NCBI RefSeq assembly: GCF_002090175.1
Contig: NZ_BBRN01000004.1
Location: 248,001 to 312,000 of the forward strand
Reading direction: 5' to 3'
Source of the DNA: Demequina sp. NBRC 110057
GTDB taxonomy: Bacteria; Actinomycetota; Actinomycetes; Actinomycetales; Demequinaceae
Length of the DNA: 64,000 bases
How positions within the stretch are numbered: position 1 is the first letter of the stretch; every line of letters begins with the position of its first letter. Both the position numbers and the translations under genes were made by a program. Shown here in pieces: positions 8,715 through 16,802 of this stretch. The notes beneath the pieces are model-generated. The model searched no databases. It had not been told where the DNA came from and saw nothing but the letters and a program-made list of their open reading frames with translations.

Positions 8715-8753
8715 ACCGTAGCACTTGACGAGAATGATTCTCATTACTAGGTT
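8715..8753. promoter_or_regulatory. Divergent promoters sharing a Zur operator
   Basis: The 13-base perfect palindrome GAGAATGATTCTC (8730-8742) sits between two leaderless promoters. To the right are TTGACG (8725-8730), 17 bases, then TAGGTT (8748-8753), seven bases before the rpmB ATG. To the left is TACGGT on the minus strand (8715-8720), six bases before the CobW-like ATG. A single Zur dimer pair could silence both directions. Confidence 0.82.
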
Positions 8754-8760
8754 GTCCGGC

Positions 8761-9000
8761 ATGTCACGACAGCGATGCCAGGTCACAGGAGCCGTTCCGA
8801 GCTTCGGCAACACCATCTCCCACTCCCACCGGTGCACCTCCCGGAGGTGGAACGTCAACATCCAGCGCAAGCACTTCTGGGTGCCGTCGCTCGGACGCAA
8901 GGTCACGCTCAACGTCTCTGCGAAGGGCCTCAAGGTCATCGACCGCGACGGGATCGACGCGGTCGCCGCGCGGCTGATCGCTAAGGGGGAGCGGATCTGA
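8761..9000 (+). CDS. rpmB: 50S ribosomal protein L28, zinc-independent paralogue
   Basis: This 79-residue L28 protein of the large subunit has the family core ([20 protein letters not shown] and [10 protein letters not shown]). Zinc-binding L28 proteins carry two CxxC pairs. Here only a single Cys6 remains in RQRCQVTG, so it should not bind zinc. The ATG at 8761 is seven bases after TAGGTT and marks a leaderless start. The ORF continues upstream in frame but would pass through the promoter. It is the first gene of a seven-gene Zur-controlled operon. Replacing the zinc form would free zinc during starvation, as established for such paralogues in Bacillus, Streptomyces and mycobacteria. Confidence 0.92.
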   Translation: MSRQRCQVTGAVPSFGNTISHSHRCTSRRWNVNIQRKHFWVPSLGRKVTLNVSAKGLKVIDRDGIDAVAARLIAKGERI

Positions 9001-9167
9001 TGGCCAAGGGCAAGGACATCCGAGACAAGATCACGCTCGAGTCGACCGCGGGCACCGGCACGCGCTACGTGACGACCAAGAGCCGCCGCAGCACCCCCGA
9101 CCGGCTCGTGATCCGCAAGTACGACAAAGCGATCCGTCGCCACGTCGAGTTCAAGGAGACCCGCTAA
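9000..9167 (+). CDS. rpmG: 50S ribosomal protein L33, zinc-independent paralogue
   Basis: This 55-residue L33 protein contains no cysteine, whereas the zinc form has two CxxC motifs. Family blocks include [15 protein letters not shown] and [14 protein letters not shown], and the C-terminal VEFKETR is typical. The start ATG overlaps the rpmB stop by one base (TGATG), and its TAA overlaps the rpsN ATG by one base (TAATG), so translation is coupled along the operon. Confidence 0.92.
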   Translation: MAKGKDIRDKITLESTAGTGTRYVTTKSRRSTPDRLVIRKYDKAIRRHVEFKETR

Positions 9168-9472
9168 TGGCCAAGAAGTCCAAGATCGCGCGTAACCGGC
9201 AACGGGAGGAGGTGGTCGCGCGCTACGCCGAGCGGCGGCGCGAACTGAAGAAGGCATCGGTCAACCCTCACCTCTCGCCCGGGGAACGCGACGCCGCCAT
9301 GAAGGCGCTGCACGCCCTCCCGCGCGACGCGAGCCCGACGCGCCTGAGGGCGCGCGGCGCAAGCGACGGCCGCCCCCGCGGAAACCTGCGCAAGTTCGGC
9401 CTGTCCCGCGTGCAGTTCCGCGACGCCGCGCACCGCGGAGAACTTCCCGGCGTGACGAAGTCGAGTTGGTGA
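9167..9472 (+). CDS. rpsN: 30S ribosomal protein S14, long zinc-independent form
   Basis: This 101-residue S14 protein is of the long cysteine-free type, unlike the 61-residue zinc form with two CxxC pairs. The N-terminus [14 protein letters not shown] and the C-terminal [19 protein letters not shown] are family hallmarks. It starts within the rpmG stop and ends one base before the L31 gene. It should substitute for the zinc S14 under zinc shortage. Confidence 0.93.
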   Translation: MAKKSKIARNRQREEVVARYAERRRELKKASVNPHLSPGERDAAMKALHALPRDASPTRLRARGASDGRPRGNLRKFGLSRVQFRDAAHRGELPGVTKSSW

Positions 9473-9473
9473 C

Positions 9474-9725
9474 ATGAAGAAGGGAATCCACCCCCGGTAC
9501 GAGCCCGTCGTCTTTCGCGACAAGTCGGCAGACTTCGCGTTCCTGACCCGCTCGACCGCCACATCCACCGAGACGATCACCTGGGAAGACGGCAATGAGT
9601 ATCCCGTGATCGACGTCGAGATCTCGGCCGCGAGCCACCCGTTCTACACGGGCCAGGCCAAGGTCATGGACACCGCCGGCCGCGTCGAGCGCTTCCGCCG
9701 GCGCTACGGAAAGGCACAATCATGA
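9474..9725 (+). CDS. rpmE2: 50S ribosomal protein L31 type B (zinc-independent)
   Basis: This 83-residue type B L31 lacks the CxxC pairs of type A. Recognisable parts are [16 protein letters not shown], the [15 protein letters not shown] segment and [21 protein letters not shown]. Known type B forms displace the zinc-carrying type A from the ribosome when zinc is scarce. The stop overlaps the rpmJ start (ATGA). Confidence 0.93.
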   Translation: MKKGIHPRYEPVVFRDKSADFAFLTRSTATSTETITWEDGNEYPVIDVEISAASHPFYTGQAKVMDTAGRVERFRRRYGKAQS

Positions 9726-9844
9726 AGGTGAGAGCAAGCATTCGCTCGCTTGCGAAGAAGGACGGCGCCATCGTGGTGCGCCGCCGCGGCAAGACGTACG
9801 TCATCAACAAGCGCAACCCGCGCTTCAAGGGCCGCCAGGGGTAG
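9722..9844 (+). CDS. rpmJ: 50S ribosomal protein L36, zinc-independent paralogue
   Basis: This is a 40-residue L36 protein. The usual zinc ligands (three Cys and a His) are all absent, and the sequence instead begins [20 protein letters not shown] and ends in the family signature NPRFKGRQG. The ATG overlaps the L31 stop. Only two bases separate its TAG from the GTG of rpmF. Confidence 0.92.
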   Translation: MKVRASIRSLAKKDGAIVVRRRGKTYVINKRNPRFKGRQG

Positions 9845-9846
9845 CC

Positions 9847-10053
9847 GTGGCCGTCCCCAAGCGAAAGAAGTCCCGCTCCCGCACGCGCTCGCGGCGAGCC
9901 CAGTGGAAGACGACCACCGTCGACCTCGTGCCCGTCACCATCAACGGCACCGAGTACCGCGTGCCCCGACCCCTGGTCCGCGCCGCCCGGCGCGGGCTCA
10001 TCGATGTCGAGGATCTCGCCCCGGCATCGACCCCGACGAAAGGACAATCATGA
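9847..10053 (+). CDS. rpmF: 50S ribosomal protein L32, zinc-independent paralogue
   Basis: This 68-residue L32 protein has the conserved N-terminus [20 protein letters not shown], but none of the four cysteines of the zinc form is present. The segment after residue 22 ([20 protein letters not shown]) is typical of cysteine-free actinobacterial L32. It starts with GTG, and its TGA overlaps the ATG of the HU gene (ATGA). Confidence 0.9.
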   Translation: MAVPKRKKSRSRTRSRRAQWKTTTVDLVPVTINGTEYRVPRPLVRAARRGLIDVEDLAPASTPTKGQS

Positions 10054-10334
10054 CCCTCCAGCGCTCCGACATCGCCCAGCGAGCCGCCGCACACGCCGGC
10101 GTCGACAAGGCCACCGCGGAGGCGGTGCTCAAGGGCGTCGAGTCCGCCCTCGTCGAGGCCGCGGCAGCCGGCGAGTCAGTGCGGTTGACCGGAACCCTCA
10201 GCCTCGAGGTGGTGGAGCGCCCGGCCCGCACGGGACGCAACCCCCGCACTGGCGAGGCGCTCGAGATCGCGGCGGGGCGCGTCGTGCGCCTCAGCGCCGG
10301 CGCGACGCTGAAGAAGGCCGCCAAGGGGGAGTAG
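10050..10334 (+). CDS. HU-family nucleoid protein at the end of the Zur-controlled ribosomal operon
   Basis: This 94-residue HU/IHF-type DNA-binding protein has a dimerisation helix region ([20 protein letters not shown]) and a DNA-grasping arm with [13 protein letters not shown] containing the conserved Arg-Asn-Pro. It has no Lys/Ala/Pro-rich C-terminal tail of the kind found in mycobacterial HU. The ATGA overlap with rpmF and the terminator 25 bases downstream place it firmly in the zinc-starvation operon. HU is not a zinc protein, so its reason for being here is unclear: it may stabilise DNA or rRNA, or help change expression under zinc limitation. Presumably a second, main HU gene lies elsewhere. 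Confidence 0.88.
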   Translation: MTLQRSDIAQRAAAHAGVDKATAEAVLKGVESALVEAAAAGESVRLTGTLSLEVVERPARTGRNPRTGEALEIAAGRVVRLSAGATLKKAAKGE

Positions 10335-10358
10335 GCGAGCGGCTCGCTGAGGGGCGGC

Positions 10359-10401
10359 GGGATCGGGTGGTGCCGTGGCGGACACGGCACCACCCGATCC
10401 C
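10359..10401 (+). terminator. Terminator of the zinc-free ribosomal protein operon
   Basis: Perfect 19-base arms (GGGATCGGGTGGTGCCGTG and its complement) with a five-base loop are followed by a T-rich stretch (GTTTCGTCGTCTT). It ends the operon 25 bases after the HU stop. Confidence 0.88.
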
Positions 10402-10446
10402 GTTTCGTCGTCTTGCGGCGGCCCGCCACCGCATCGGCCGCTCGCG

Positions 10447-10534
10447 GTGACAAGGTAACGGTGGTGCGGGGCGACACGCCGGTGTGGACGGCCGATGCCT
10501 CGGCGCGGCGTGCGTACGACCGTCACTTGCGTAC
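10447..10534. repeat. 88-base intergenic palindromic repeat, copy 1
   Basis: The outer arms are GTGACAAGGTAACGGT (left) and ACCGTCACTTGCGTAC (right). The inner conserved block is GCGACACGCCG, and the core contains GGCCGATGCC. The same left arm, block and right arm recur at 15336 and 25417 with exactly the same total length of 88 bases, though the middle differs. It lies between the HU terminator and the glyS promoter. Confidence 0.78.
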
Positions 10535-10611
10535 GTGGCGGCTCGGGACCGGCGGCCCAGCACGGGGCAGGCGCGAGCCCCACCCCGGCCCGCCACCGCA
10601 TCGGCCGCCGA

Positions 10612-10617
10612 TAGACT
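10612..10617 (+). promoter_or_regulatory. glyS promoter -10 box
   Basis: TAGACT is placed so that the transcript has a 5' leader of about 35-40 bases with the ribosome site AAGGAG (10650-10655) before the GTG at 10662. The leader is too short for a T-box riboswitch. Confidence 0.55.
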
Positions 10618-10661
10618 TGGCGCCAGCCAAGACCGCATGACCCCCACCCAAGGAGCACCCA

Positions 10662-12047
10662 GTGGCACAGCCGTCCCGCCTCGACAACGTGATCTCGCTC
10701 GCGAAGCGCCGTGGCTTCGTCTTCCCCTGCGGCGAGATCTACGGCGGAACCCGCTCCGCGTGGGACTACGGGCCGCTCGGCGTCGAGCTCAAGGAGAACA
10801 TCAAGCGCCAGTGGTGGCGTGCCATGGTCTCGAGCCGCGACGACATCGTGGGCCTCGACTCGTCGGTGATCCTTCCCCCGGCCGTGTGGGAGGCCTCGGG
10901 CCACCTCAAGGCGTTCGTCGACCCGCTGGTCGAGTGCCTGTCGTGCCACAAGCGTTTCCGCGAGGACCACCTCATCGAGGAGTTCGAGGAGAAGAAGGGC
11001 CGCGCACCCGAGGGCGGCCTCGCCGAGATCGCCTGCGGCCACTGCGGCACGCGCGGCCAGTGGACCGAGCCCAAGATGTTCAACGGCCTCCTCAAGACCT
11101 ACCTCGGCGTCAACCAGGACGAGTCGGGCCTGCACTACCTGCGCCCCGAGACCGCCCAGGGAATCTTCGTCAACTACGACAACGTGCAGCGCACCTCGCG
11201 CATGAAGGTGCCCTTCGGCATCGGCCAGATCGGCAAGTCGTTCCGCAACGAGATCACGCCCGGAAACTTCATCTTCCGCACCCGCGAGTTCGAGCAGATG
11301 GAGATGGAGTTCTTCGTCAAGCCCGGAACCGACGACGAGTGGCACCAGTACTGGATCGACACCCGCCTGCAGTGGTACAAGGACCTCGGCATCGCCGCCG
11401 ACAACCTGCGCCTGTACGCGCACCCGCAGGAAAAGCTCTCGCACTACTCCAAGGGCACCACGGACATCGAGTACCGCTTCGGCTTCACGGGCTCGGAGTG
11501 GGGCGAGCTCGAGGGCATCGCGAACCGCACCGACTTCGACCTGTCGACGCACTCGGAGCACTCCGGCAAGGACCTGTCCTACCTCGACCCCGCCACGAAC
11601 GAGCGCTACACGCCGTACGTGATCGAGCCCGCGGCGGGCCTCACCCGCTCGCTCATGGCCTTCCTCGTGGAGGCCTACGACGAGGACGAGGCGCCCAACA
11701 CCAAGGGCGGCGTCGACAAGCGCACGGTCCTGCACCTCGACCCGCGCATCGCGCCCGTCAAGGCGGCCGTCCTGCCGCTGTCCAAGTCCGAGGAGCTCTC
11801 GCCCACCGCGGAGGCGCTCGCCAAGGAGCTGCGCGGCGCCTGGAACGTGGACCTCGACGTCACGCAGGCCATCGGCAAGCGTTACCGCCGCCAGGACGAG
11901 ATCGGCACGCCGTTCTGCATCACCGTCGACTTCGACACCAAGGACGACCAGGCCGTCACCATCCGCGACCGCGACACCATGCAGCAGGAGCGCGTGGGCC
12001 TGTCGCAGGTCCAGGCGTACCTCGCGACGCGCCTCATCGGCGCGTAA
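10662..12047 (+). CDS. glyS: Glycine--tRNA ligase (single-chain class II)
   Basis: This 461-residue homodimeric alpha2-type glycyl-tRNA synthetase charges tRNA-Gly with glycine. Visible are the N-terminal motif [15 protein letters not shown], a CxxC...CxxC zinc-like insertion ([11 protein letters not shown] and [10 protein letters not shown]), the active-site blocks [14 protein letters not shown] and [20 protein letters not shown], and a C-terminal anticodon-binding domain from about residue 350. The GTG start follows AAGGAG at six bases. The family is the one found in Gram-positives, archaea and eukaryotes. It is monocistronic, with its own promoter. Confidence 0.95.
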   Translation: MAQPSRLDNVISLAKRRGFVFPCGEIYGGTRSAWDYGPLGVELKENIKRQWWRAMVSSRDDIVGLDSSVILPPAVWEASGHLKAFVDPLVECLSCHKRFREDHLIEEFEEKKGRAPEGGLAEIACGHCGTRGQWTEPKMFNGLLKTYLGVNQDESGLHYLRPETAQGIFVNYDNVQRTSRMKVPFGIGQIGKSFRNEITPGNFIFRTREFEQMEMEFFVKPGTDDEWHQYWIDTRLQWYKDLGIAADNLRLYAHPQEKLSHYSKGTTDIEYRFGFTGSEWGELEGIANRTDFDLSTHSEHSGKDLSYLDPATNERYTPYVIEPAAGLTRSLMAFLVEAYDEDEAPNTKGGVDKRTVLHLDPRIAPVKAAVLPLSKSEELSPTAEALAKELRGAWNVDLDVTQAIGKRYRRQDEIGTPFCITVDFDTKDDQAVTIRDRDTMQQERVGLSQVQAYLATRLIGA

Positions 12048-12087
12048 GGGCTGACGGGCGGGCGATGCCGGCGCTGGGTTCTCGTTG

Positions 12088-13305
12088 ATGGGTGCCGGGC
12101 ACTCGCACGGCTTCGCCGCGGACGGCTCCCTGGAGCGCGCGCCGCGGGCCTCGGAGCGGACCACGACGGTCCTCACCATCCTGGTGGGGGTCATCGTGTT
12201 CCTCACCGTGGCCGGGGCGGTTGCCGTGTGGCCGTCGAGCTGGGACGTGCTGCGCTCGGTGCCCACCTCGTACGAGGGGGCCGAGTGGGTGTCGGTCACC
12301 GTTGAGTCGGTGGACGAGGAGACCGGGCAGGCCACTGTCGACCTCGATGGTGAGGAGCGCGTCCTCGACGACGCTGGGTATTCGACGTTCACCTACGAGG
12401 TGGGCGACCACGTGCGGGCGCTGTCGCTGGACACCGGCGAGCTCGTCTTCGGCGACTTCGAGCGCGGGCCGCCGATGCTGCTCCTGCTCGTCGTCTACGT
12501 GGTGCTCGTGGTGGCCATCGCCAGGTGGCGCGGCATCGGAGCGCTGCTGGGCCTCCTCGGGGCCTTCGGCGTGGTGGTGTTCTTCACCGTGCCCGCCCTG
12601 TTCGACGGTCAGAACCCGCTGGTGGTGGCGCTCGTCACCGGTTCCGGGGCACTCTTCGCGCTGCTGTATCTGGCGCACGGCGTCAACGCCAGGACCACCA
12701 CCGCGTACCTGGGGACGCTCGCCGGCTTGCTGATCACCGCGCTGCTCGCCTGGTGGGCGGTGGGGGCCTCGCGCCTCACCGGAATCTGGTCGGAGGAGGG
12801 CACGCACCTCGAGCTGGCCGGGCGATCGGTGGACCTCCAGGGCCTCGTCCTGTGCGGCATCATCATCGCCGGGCTCGGCGTGCTGAACGACGTGACGGTG
12901 ACGCAGTCGTCCGCCGTGTGGGAGCTGCGTGCGGCCCGCCCCGACATCTCGCGCTGGTCACTGTTCTCGCGCGGCATGCGCATCGGCCGCGACCACATCG
13001 CCTCCACGGTCTACACGATCGCCTTCGCCTACGTGGGCGCCGCGCTCCCGACCCTCATGCTCGTCACCCTGTACGACAACTCCATCGCCACCACGCTCAC
13101 CAGCGCCGAGATCGCCGAGGAGGTGGTGCGCACGCTTGTGACCTCCATCGGCCTGGTGCTCGCCGTGCCACTCACCACCGGCATCGCCGCGCTCGTGGTC
13201 GGGTACGAGGGCGCGATCGAGGGGGAATCCGTCGAGGGCAAGGCCGATGCCGGGGACCCCGGTCGCGCATCCGATGCCGAGGCATCGGCGACAATGGAGG
13301 AATGA
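12088..13305 (+). CDS. YibE/F-family membrane protein
   Basis: This 405-residue multipass membrane protein of the YibE/F family (COG5438) has about eight hydrophobic helices. After a first helix (about residues 25-48) comes an extracytoplasmic beta-rich segment (VSVTVESVDEETGQATVDL), followed by the helices and the conserved block GVLNDVTVTQSSAVWELR. The function of the family is unknown, although the conserved Asp/Thr block suggests transport. The start ATG at 12088 follows a possible TTG at 12085, and no clear ribosome site is visible. The stop overlaps the dus start (ATGA), suggesting coupled translation. Confidence 0.82.
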   Translation: MGAGHSHGFAADGSLERAPRASERTTTVLTILVGVIVFLTVAGAVAVWPSSWDVLRSVPTSYEGAEWVSVTVESVDEETGQATVDLDGEERVLDDAGYSTFTYEVGDHVRALSLDTGELVFGDFERGPPMLLLLVVYVVLVVAIARWRGIGALLGLLGAFGVVVFFTVPALFDGQNPLVVALVTGSGALFALLYLAHGVNARTTTAYLGTLAGLLITALLAWWAVGASRLTGIWSEEGTHLELAGRSVDLQGLVLCGIIIAGLGVLNDVTVTQSSAVWELRAARPDISRWSLFSRGMRIGRDHIASTVYTIAFAYVGAALPTLMLVTLYDNSIATTLTSAEIAEEVVRTLVTSIGLVLAVPLTTGIAALVVGYEGAIEGESVEGKADAGDPGRASDAEASATMEE

Positions 13306-14510
13306 CCGCCACCGCATCGGCCGCCGCCACGCCCTCCTCCGACGCCCCCCGCGCCGCCGAGCGCGTGCTGCCGCCGCTGCAGATCGGTCCTCTCACCGTC
13401 GACACCCCCGTGGTGCTCGCGCCGATGGCGGGCATCACCAATGCCGCGTTTAGGCGCCTGTGCCGCGAGCACGGCGGCGGCATCTACGTTGCCGAGATGG
13501 TGACGTCGCGTGCCCTCGTGGAGCGCACCAAGGAGTCGATGCGGATCATCCACCACGACCCCGATGAGACCCCGCGGTCGGTCCAGCTGTATGGCGTGGA
13601 CCCCGCGACCATCGGCGCCGCCGTGAAGATGCTCGTGAGCGAGGACCGCGCGGACCACATCGACATGAACTTCGGCTGCCCCGTGCCCAAGGTCACCAAG
13701 AAGGGCGGCGGCGCCGTCCTGCCGTGGAAGAAGGACCTGTTCCGCGACATCGTGCGCGCGGCGGTGCGCGAGGCAGCGCCGTACGACGTTCCCGTGACCG
13801 TGAAGATGCGCAAGGGCGTCGACGACGACCACCTCACCTACCTCGACGCCGGCCGCATGGCCGAGGCCGAGGGTGCCGCCGCCGTCGCCCTCCACGGACG
13901 CACCGCCGCGGACTACTACTCGGGCACCGCCGACTGGGAGGCCATCGCGCGCCTCAAGGAAGCCGTGACGACCATCCCCGTGCTCGGCAACGGCGACATC
14001 TGGTCCGCCGAGGACGCGCTAGCAATGGTGGAGCGTACGGGGGTCGACGGCGTGGTCGTCGGCCGTGGCTGCCAGGGGCGGCCGTGGCTGTTCGCCGACC
14101 TGCAGGCGGGCTTCGAGGGCCGCGCTGACCGCGTGCGCCCCGGCCTGCGCGTGGTCGCCGACACCATCTACCGCCACGGCGAGCTGATGATCCCGTTCTT
14201 CGGGGACGACGAGCTCAAGGCGATGCGCGAGATTCGCAAGCATGTGGCCTGGTACCTCAAGGGTTACCCGGTCGGGGGAGAGGTGCGCAAGAACCTCGGC
14301 CTGGTGGAGACCCTCGGCGACCTGCGCGCCCTGCTCGACGCCCTGCCGCTCGACCTGCCGTACCCCGGCGAGGGCGCCGAGGGGCCGCGCGGTCGCCAGG
14401 GAAGCCCCAAGAGCCCCTCGTGCCCGGAGGGCTGGCTCGACACCCAGGACATCACGCCCGACCTCGAGGTGCGCCTGCGCGAGGCGGAGCTCAGCGTCTC
14501 CGGAGGCTGA
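13302..14510 (+). CDS. dusB: tRNA-dihydrouridine synthase
   Basis: This 402-residue flavoenzyme reduces uridines in tRNA D-loops to dihydrouridine using FMN and NADPH. Key blocks are VVLAPMAGITNAAFRRLCRE at the N-terminus, DHIDMNFGCPVPKVTKKGGG with the catalytic Cys, VTVKMRKGVDDDHLTYLD, and the FMN phosphate-binding NGDIWS followed by GVVVGRGCQGRPW. The first 22 residues are an Ala/Thr/Ser-rich extension containing the GCATCGGCC 9-mer. The DusB-like assignment is by overall pattern. It is translated in overlap with the YibE/F gene. Confidence 0.93.
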   Translation: MTATASAAATPSSDAPRAAERVLPPLQIGPLTVDTPVVLAPMAGITNAAFRRLCREHGGGIYVAEMVTSRALVERTKESMRIIHHDPDETPRSVQLYGVDPATIGAAVKMLVSEDRADHIDMNFGCPVPKVTKKGGGAVLPWKKDLFRDIVRAAVREAAPYDVPVTVKMRKGVDDDHLTYLDAGRMAEAEGAAAVALHGRTAADYYSGTADWEAIARLKEAVTTIPVLGNGDIWSAEDALAMVERTGVDGVVVGRGCQGRPWLFADLQAGFEGRADRVRPGLRVVADTIYRHGELMIPFFGDDELKAMREIRKHVAWYLKGYPVGGEVRKNLGLVETLGDLRALLDALPLDLPYPGEGAEGPRGRQGSPKSPSCPEGWLDTQDITPDLEVRLREAELSVSGG

Positions 14511-14556
14511 ACCCGCGCCTAGGCGTGCCCGACCCCGCCCCCCCACGGTGCGCAAA

Positions 14557-14605
14557 TGGCCGCATTTGCGGCTCTTCGGGCGACGACACGCCGCAAATTG
14601 GGCCA
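14557..14605. terminator. Hairpin between convergent dus and the RibD-like gene
   Basis: Near-perfect 16-base arms (TGGCCGCATTTGCGGC at 14557-14572 and GCCGCAAATTGGGCCA at 14590-14605) enclose a 17-base loop that again contains CGACAC. It probably serves as a two-way transcription stop for the convergent genes. It lacks a T tract, so intrinsic termination is uncertain. Confidence 0.55.
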
Positions 14606-14625
14606 CTGGGGCTTGATGCCAGTCG

Positions 14626-15285
14626 CTAGGCGTGCCCCAGCGCGCCGGGATTGTCGGCATCGTCCAGCGCAGGGCCTCCATCCGACGGCAGGGGCGAATC
14701 GTCGCGCGGTTCGCGCGCGGGCGTCATTACCAGCTGCACCATGCCGTCGCCGAACCGGCGCACGTCACTCACCGTCACCATTCGGCGCTGCTCCGCGCCG
14801 GCGAAAAGCGGGTGACCAGCGCCGAGGATGGTCGGGTGGATGGTGACGATCATCTCGTCGACAAGGTCGGCATCGAGCGCCTGACGGATGAGCGATCCGC
14901 CGTCGAGATACACGTCCTTGTCTCCCGCGGCATCCTGCGCCTCGGCGACGAGATTGGCGATGGGGGCCGATGCGGCCGAGACGCTCGCCGGCACGGCGCC
15001 CTCCGTCGGCAGCGGTCGGCCCGTGGCCACCAGCACTGGGGTGTCGCCGTAGAACCACTCACCCATGGCGTGCACCACATCAAAGGTGCGGCGGCCCATG
15101 AGCATCGCGCCGATGCCCGAGAAGAAGTCCTCGTACGTCACCGCGTCGCCTGGGGCATCGGCCCACTGCCCGTCAGCCATCGGCGCCCATGCCGGGCGTG
15201 GAGCCTCCAACCAGGCGATGTCGTCGCCGGGGCCGGCGATGAAGCCGTCGACGGACATGGCGCAGTAGACCAGCACACGGGACAT
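14626..15285 (-). CDS. RibD C-terminal / dihydrofolate reductase-like protein
   Basis: This 219-residue protein has the dihydrofolate-reductase-like fold of the RibD C-terminal domain. The N-terminal strand VLVYCAMSVDGFIAGPGDDI, the block MLMGRRTFDV and DVYLDGGSLIRQALDADLVDE (NADPH-binding Gly-Gly) are typical. Such proteins, often called YyaP/YwjB-like, are NADPH-dependent reductases of unknown substrate. The start is fixed by a TACGGT box six bases upstream on the minus strand (plus-strand 15292-15297), which makes the mRNA leaderless. No neighbours suggest a pathway. Confidence 0.85.
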   Translation of the reverse strand: MSRVLVYCAMSVDGFIAGPGDDIAWLEAPRPAWAPMADGQWADAPGDAVTYEDFFSGIGAMLMGRRTFDVVHAMGEWFYGDTPVLVATGRPLPTEGAVPASVSAASAPIANLVAEAQDAAGDKDVYLDGGSLIRQALDADLVDEMIVTIHPTILGAGHPLFAGAEQRRMVTVSDVRRFGDGMVQLVMTPAREPRDDSPLPSDGGPALDDADNPGALGHA

Positions 15286-15335
15286 GTCTCCACCGTACGC
15301 CGGGCGTGCTCGCGGCGCCCCGTGGGCGCCAGCCC

Positions 15336-15423
15336 GTGACAAGGTGACGGTTCGCTGGGCGACACGCCGGAGGCTCGGTGGCGACACGCCGCGATCGGGA
15401 CGGTGCAACCGTCACTTCGTCAC
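15336..15423. repeat. 88-base intergenic palindromic repeat, copy 2
   Basis: This copy has the best-preserved arms: GTGACAAGGTGACGGTT on the left and AACCGTCACTTCGTCAC on the right. The inner block GCGACACGCCG occurs twice (around 15358 and 15381). It lies between the divergent RibD-like gene and dgt and ends 62 bases before the dgt -10 box. Confidence 0.8.
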
Positions 15424-15484
15424 GGCGCCGCCCGTGCGCCCGCCCGCCCGCGCGCCGTGTCACGACCCCGGCACCGGGCATGAC

Positions 15485-15490
15485 TAGGTT
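15485..15490 (+). promoter_or_regulatory. Leaderless promoter -10 box of dgt
   Basis: TAGGTT is followed by six bases and then the GTG start at 15497. There is no ribosome-binding sequence, so translation should begin at the 5' end of the mRNA. Confidence 0.65.
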
Positions 15491-15496
15491 GGACGG

Positions 15497-16759
15497 GTGA
15501 ACGCGATCTCGCCCGGGTACTCCGACGCCGACGTCGAGCGGTGGATCCCCGAGCCAGCCAAGGCAGCCCAGCGCACTCCCTTCGAGCGCGACAGGGCCCG
15601 CATCCTGCACTCCAGCGCCCTGCGCAGGCTCGGCGCCAAGACCCAGGTGCTCGGCCTGGGCAGCGGCGACTTCGTGCGCACGCGCCTCACCCACTCTCTC
15701 GAGGTCGCTCAGGTGGGCCGCGAGCTCGGCAAGGCGCTCGGCTGCTCGCCCGACATCGTCGATGCCGCGTGCCTCGCGCACGACCTCGGCCACCCGCCGT
15801 TCGGCCACAACGGTGAGCGCGCGCTCGACCAGGTGGCCCGCGACATCGGTGGCTTCGAGGGCAACGCCCAGACCCTGCGCCTGCTGACACGACTGGAGCC
15901 CAAGACGTTCGATCCCGCCACGGGACGCAGCGCCGGCCTCAACCTCACGCGCGCGAGCCTCGACGCGGCGGTCAAGTACCCGTGGCGCGAGCCGGCGGCG
16001 CCGATGCGGCCCGACGGCACCCCCACCCGCAAGTTCGGCGTCTACGAGGACGACATCCCGGTGTTCGAGTGGTTGCGCGAGGGCGCTCCCGGCACCCAAC
16101 AGTCGTTCGAGGCGCAGGTCATGGACGTCGCCGACGACATCTCATACTCGGTGCACGACGTCGAGGACTCGATCGTCTACCGCGCCGTCCAGCTCGCGAC
16201 GCTCAGGGACCCGGGCCAAGTGAGCGCCGTGATCGAGCACACGCGCGAGTGGTACGGCGGCGGGGACGACGAGGCCCTGCGCGCCGCGCTCGGACGCCTC
16301 CAGGCGTTCCCCTGGTGGGCCGAGCGTTTCGACGGCACCCGCCACTCGCTCGCGGCGCTGAAGGACATGACCAGCCAGATCATCGGCCGCTTCGCCCAGG
16401 CCATCATCGGCGCGACGCAGGCCGAGCACGGCGACGAGCCGCTGACCAGGCACCACGCGTCGATCGTGGTGCCGCAGGAGACCCTCGACGAGATCCTCAT
16501 CCTCAAGGGCATCGCCGTGCACTTCCTGATGGCACCGCGCGAGACCAGCCCCACGTACGCCAAGCAGCGCAAGGTGCTCAAGGAGCTGGTGACGGCCCTC
16601 GCGGACCGCGGCCCCGAGGCCCTCGAGCCGCAGTTCGCGGCCGACTATCGCGAGGCCCCCGACGACGCCGCGCGCCTGCGCGTCGCGGTCGACCAGGTCG
16701 CCTCGCTCACGGACACGTCGGCCTACAACTGGCACCACAAGTACTGCGTGCAGTCCTGA
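15497..16759 (+). CDS. dgt: Deoxyguanosinetriphosphate triphosphohydrolase-like protein
   Basis: This 420-residue HD-domain phosphohydrolase cleaves dNTPs, classically dGTP, to deoxynucleoside and triphosphate and so limits the dNTP pool. The metal ligands are seen as H66 in RLTHSLEV and H95-D96 in CLAHDLGHPPFGHNGE. Further conserved parts are LTRLEPKTFD and the DVADDISYSVHDVEDS block. The C-terminal region belongs to the dGTPase family rather than to short HD proteins. The GTG start follows a -10 box by six bases (leaderless). The position near dnaG matches the common actinobacterial order dus-dgt-dnaG. Confidence 0.92.
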   Translation: MNAISPGYSDADVERWIPEPAKAAQRTPFERDRARILHSSALRRLGAKTQVLGLGSGDFVRTRLTHSLEVAQVGRELGKALGCSPDIVDAACLAHDLGHPPFGHNGERALDQVARDIGGFEGNAQTLRLLTRLEPKTFDPATGRSAGLNLTRASLDAAVKYPWREPAAPMRPDGTPTRKFGVYEDDIPVFEWLREGAPGTQQSFEAQVMDVADDISYSVHDVEDSIVYRAVQLATLRDPGQVSAVIEHTREWYGGGDDEALRAALGRLQAFPWWAERFDGTRHSLAALKDMTSQIIGRFAQAIIGATQAEHGDEPLTRHHASIVVPQETLDEILILKGIAVHFLMAPRETSPTYAKQRKVLKELVTALADRGPEALEPQFAADYREAPDDAARLRVAVDQVASLTDTSAYNWHHKYCVQS

Positions 16760-16802
16760 CCTTCAGGCGGCCGATGCTGTGGCCGAGTCAACGGTCCGGC
16801 CG

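Noticed and set aside
10335..10661. T-box riboswitch before glyS
   Set aside because: The likely transcript start leaves a leader of only about 40 bases and no specifier loop or T-box sequence was seen.
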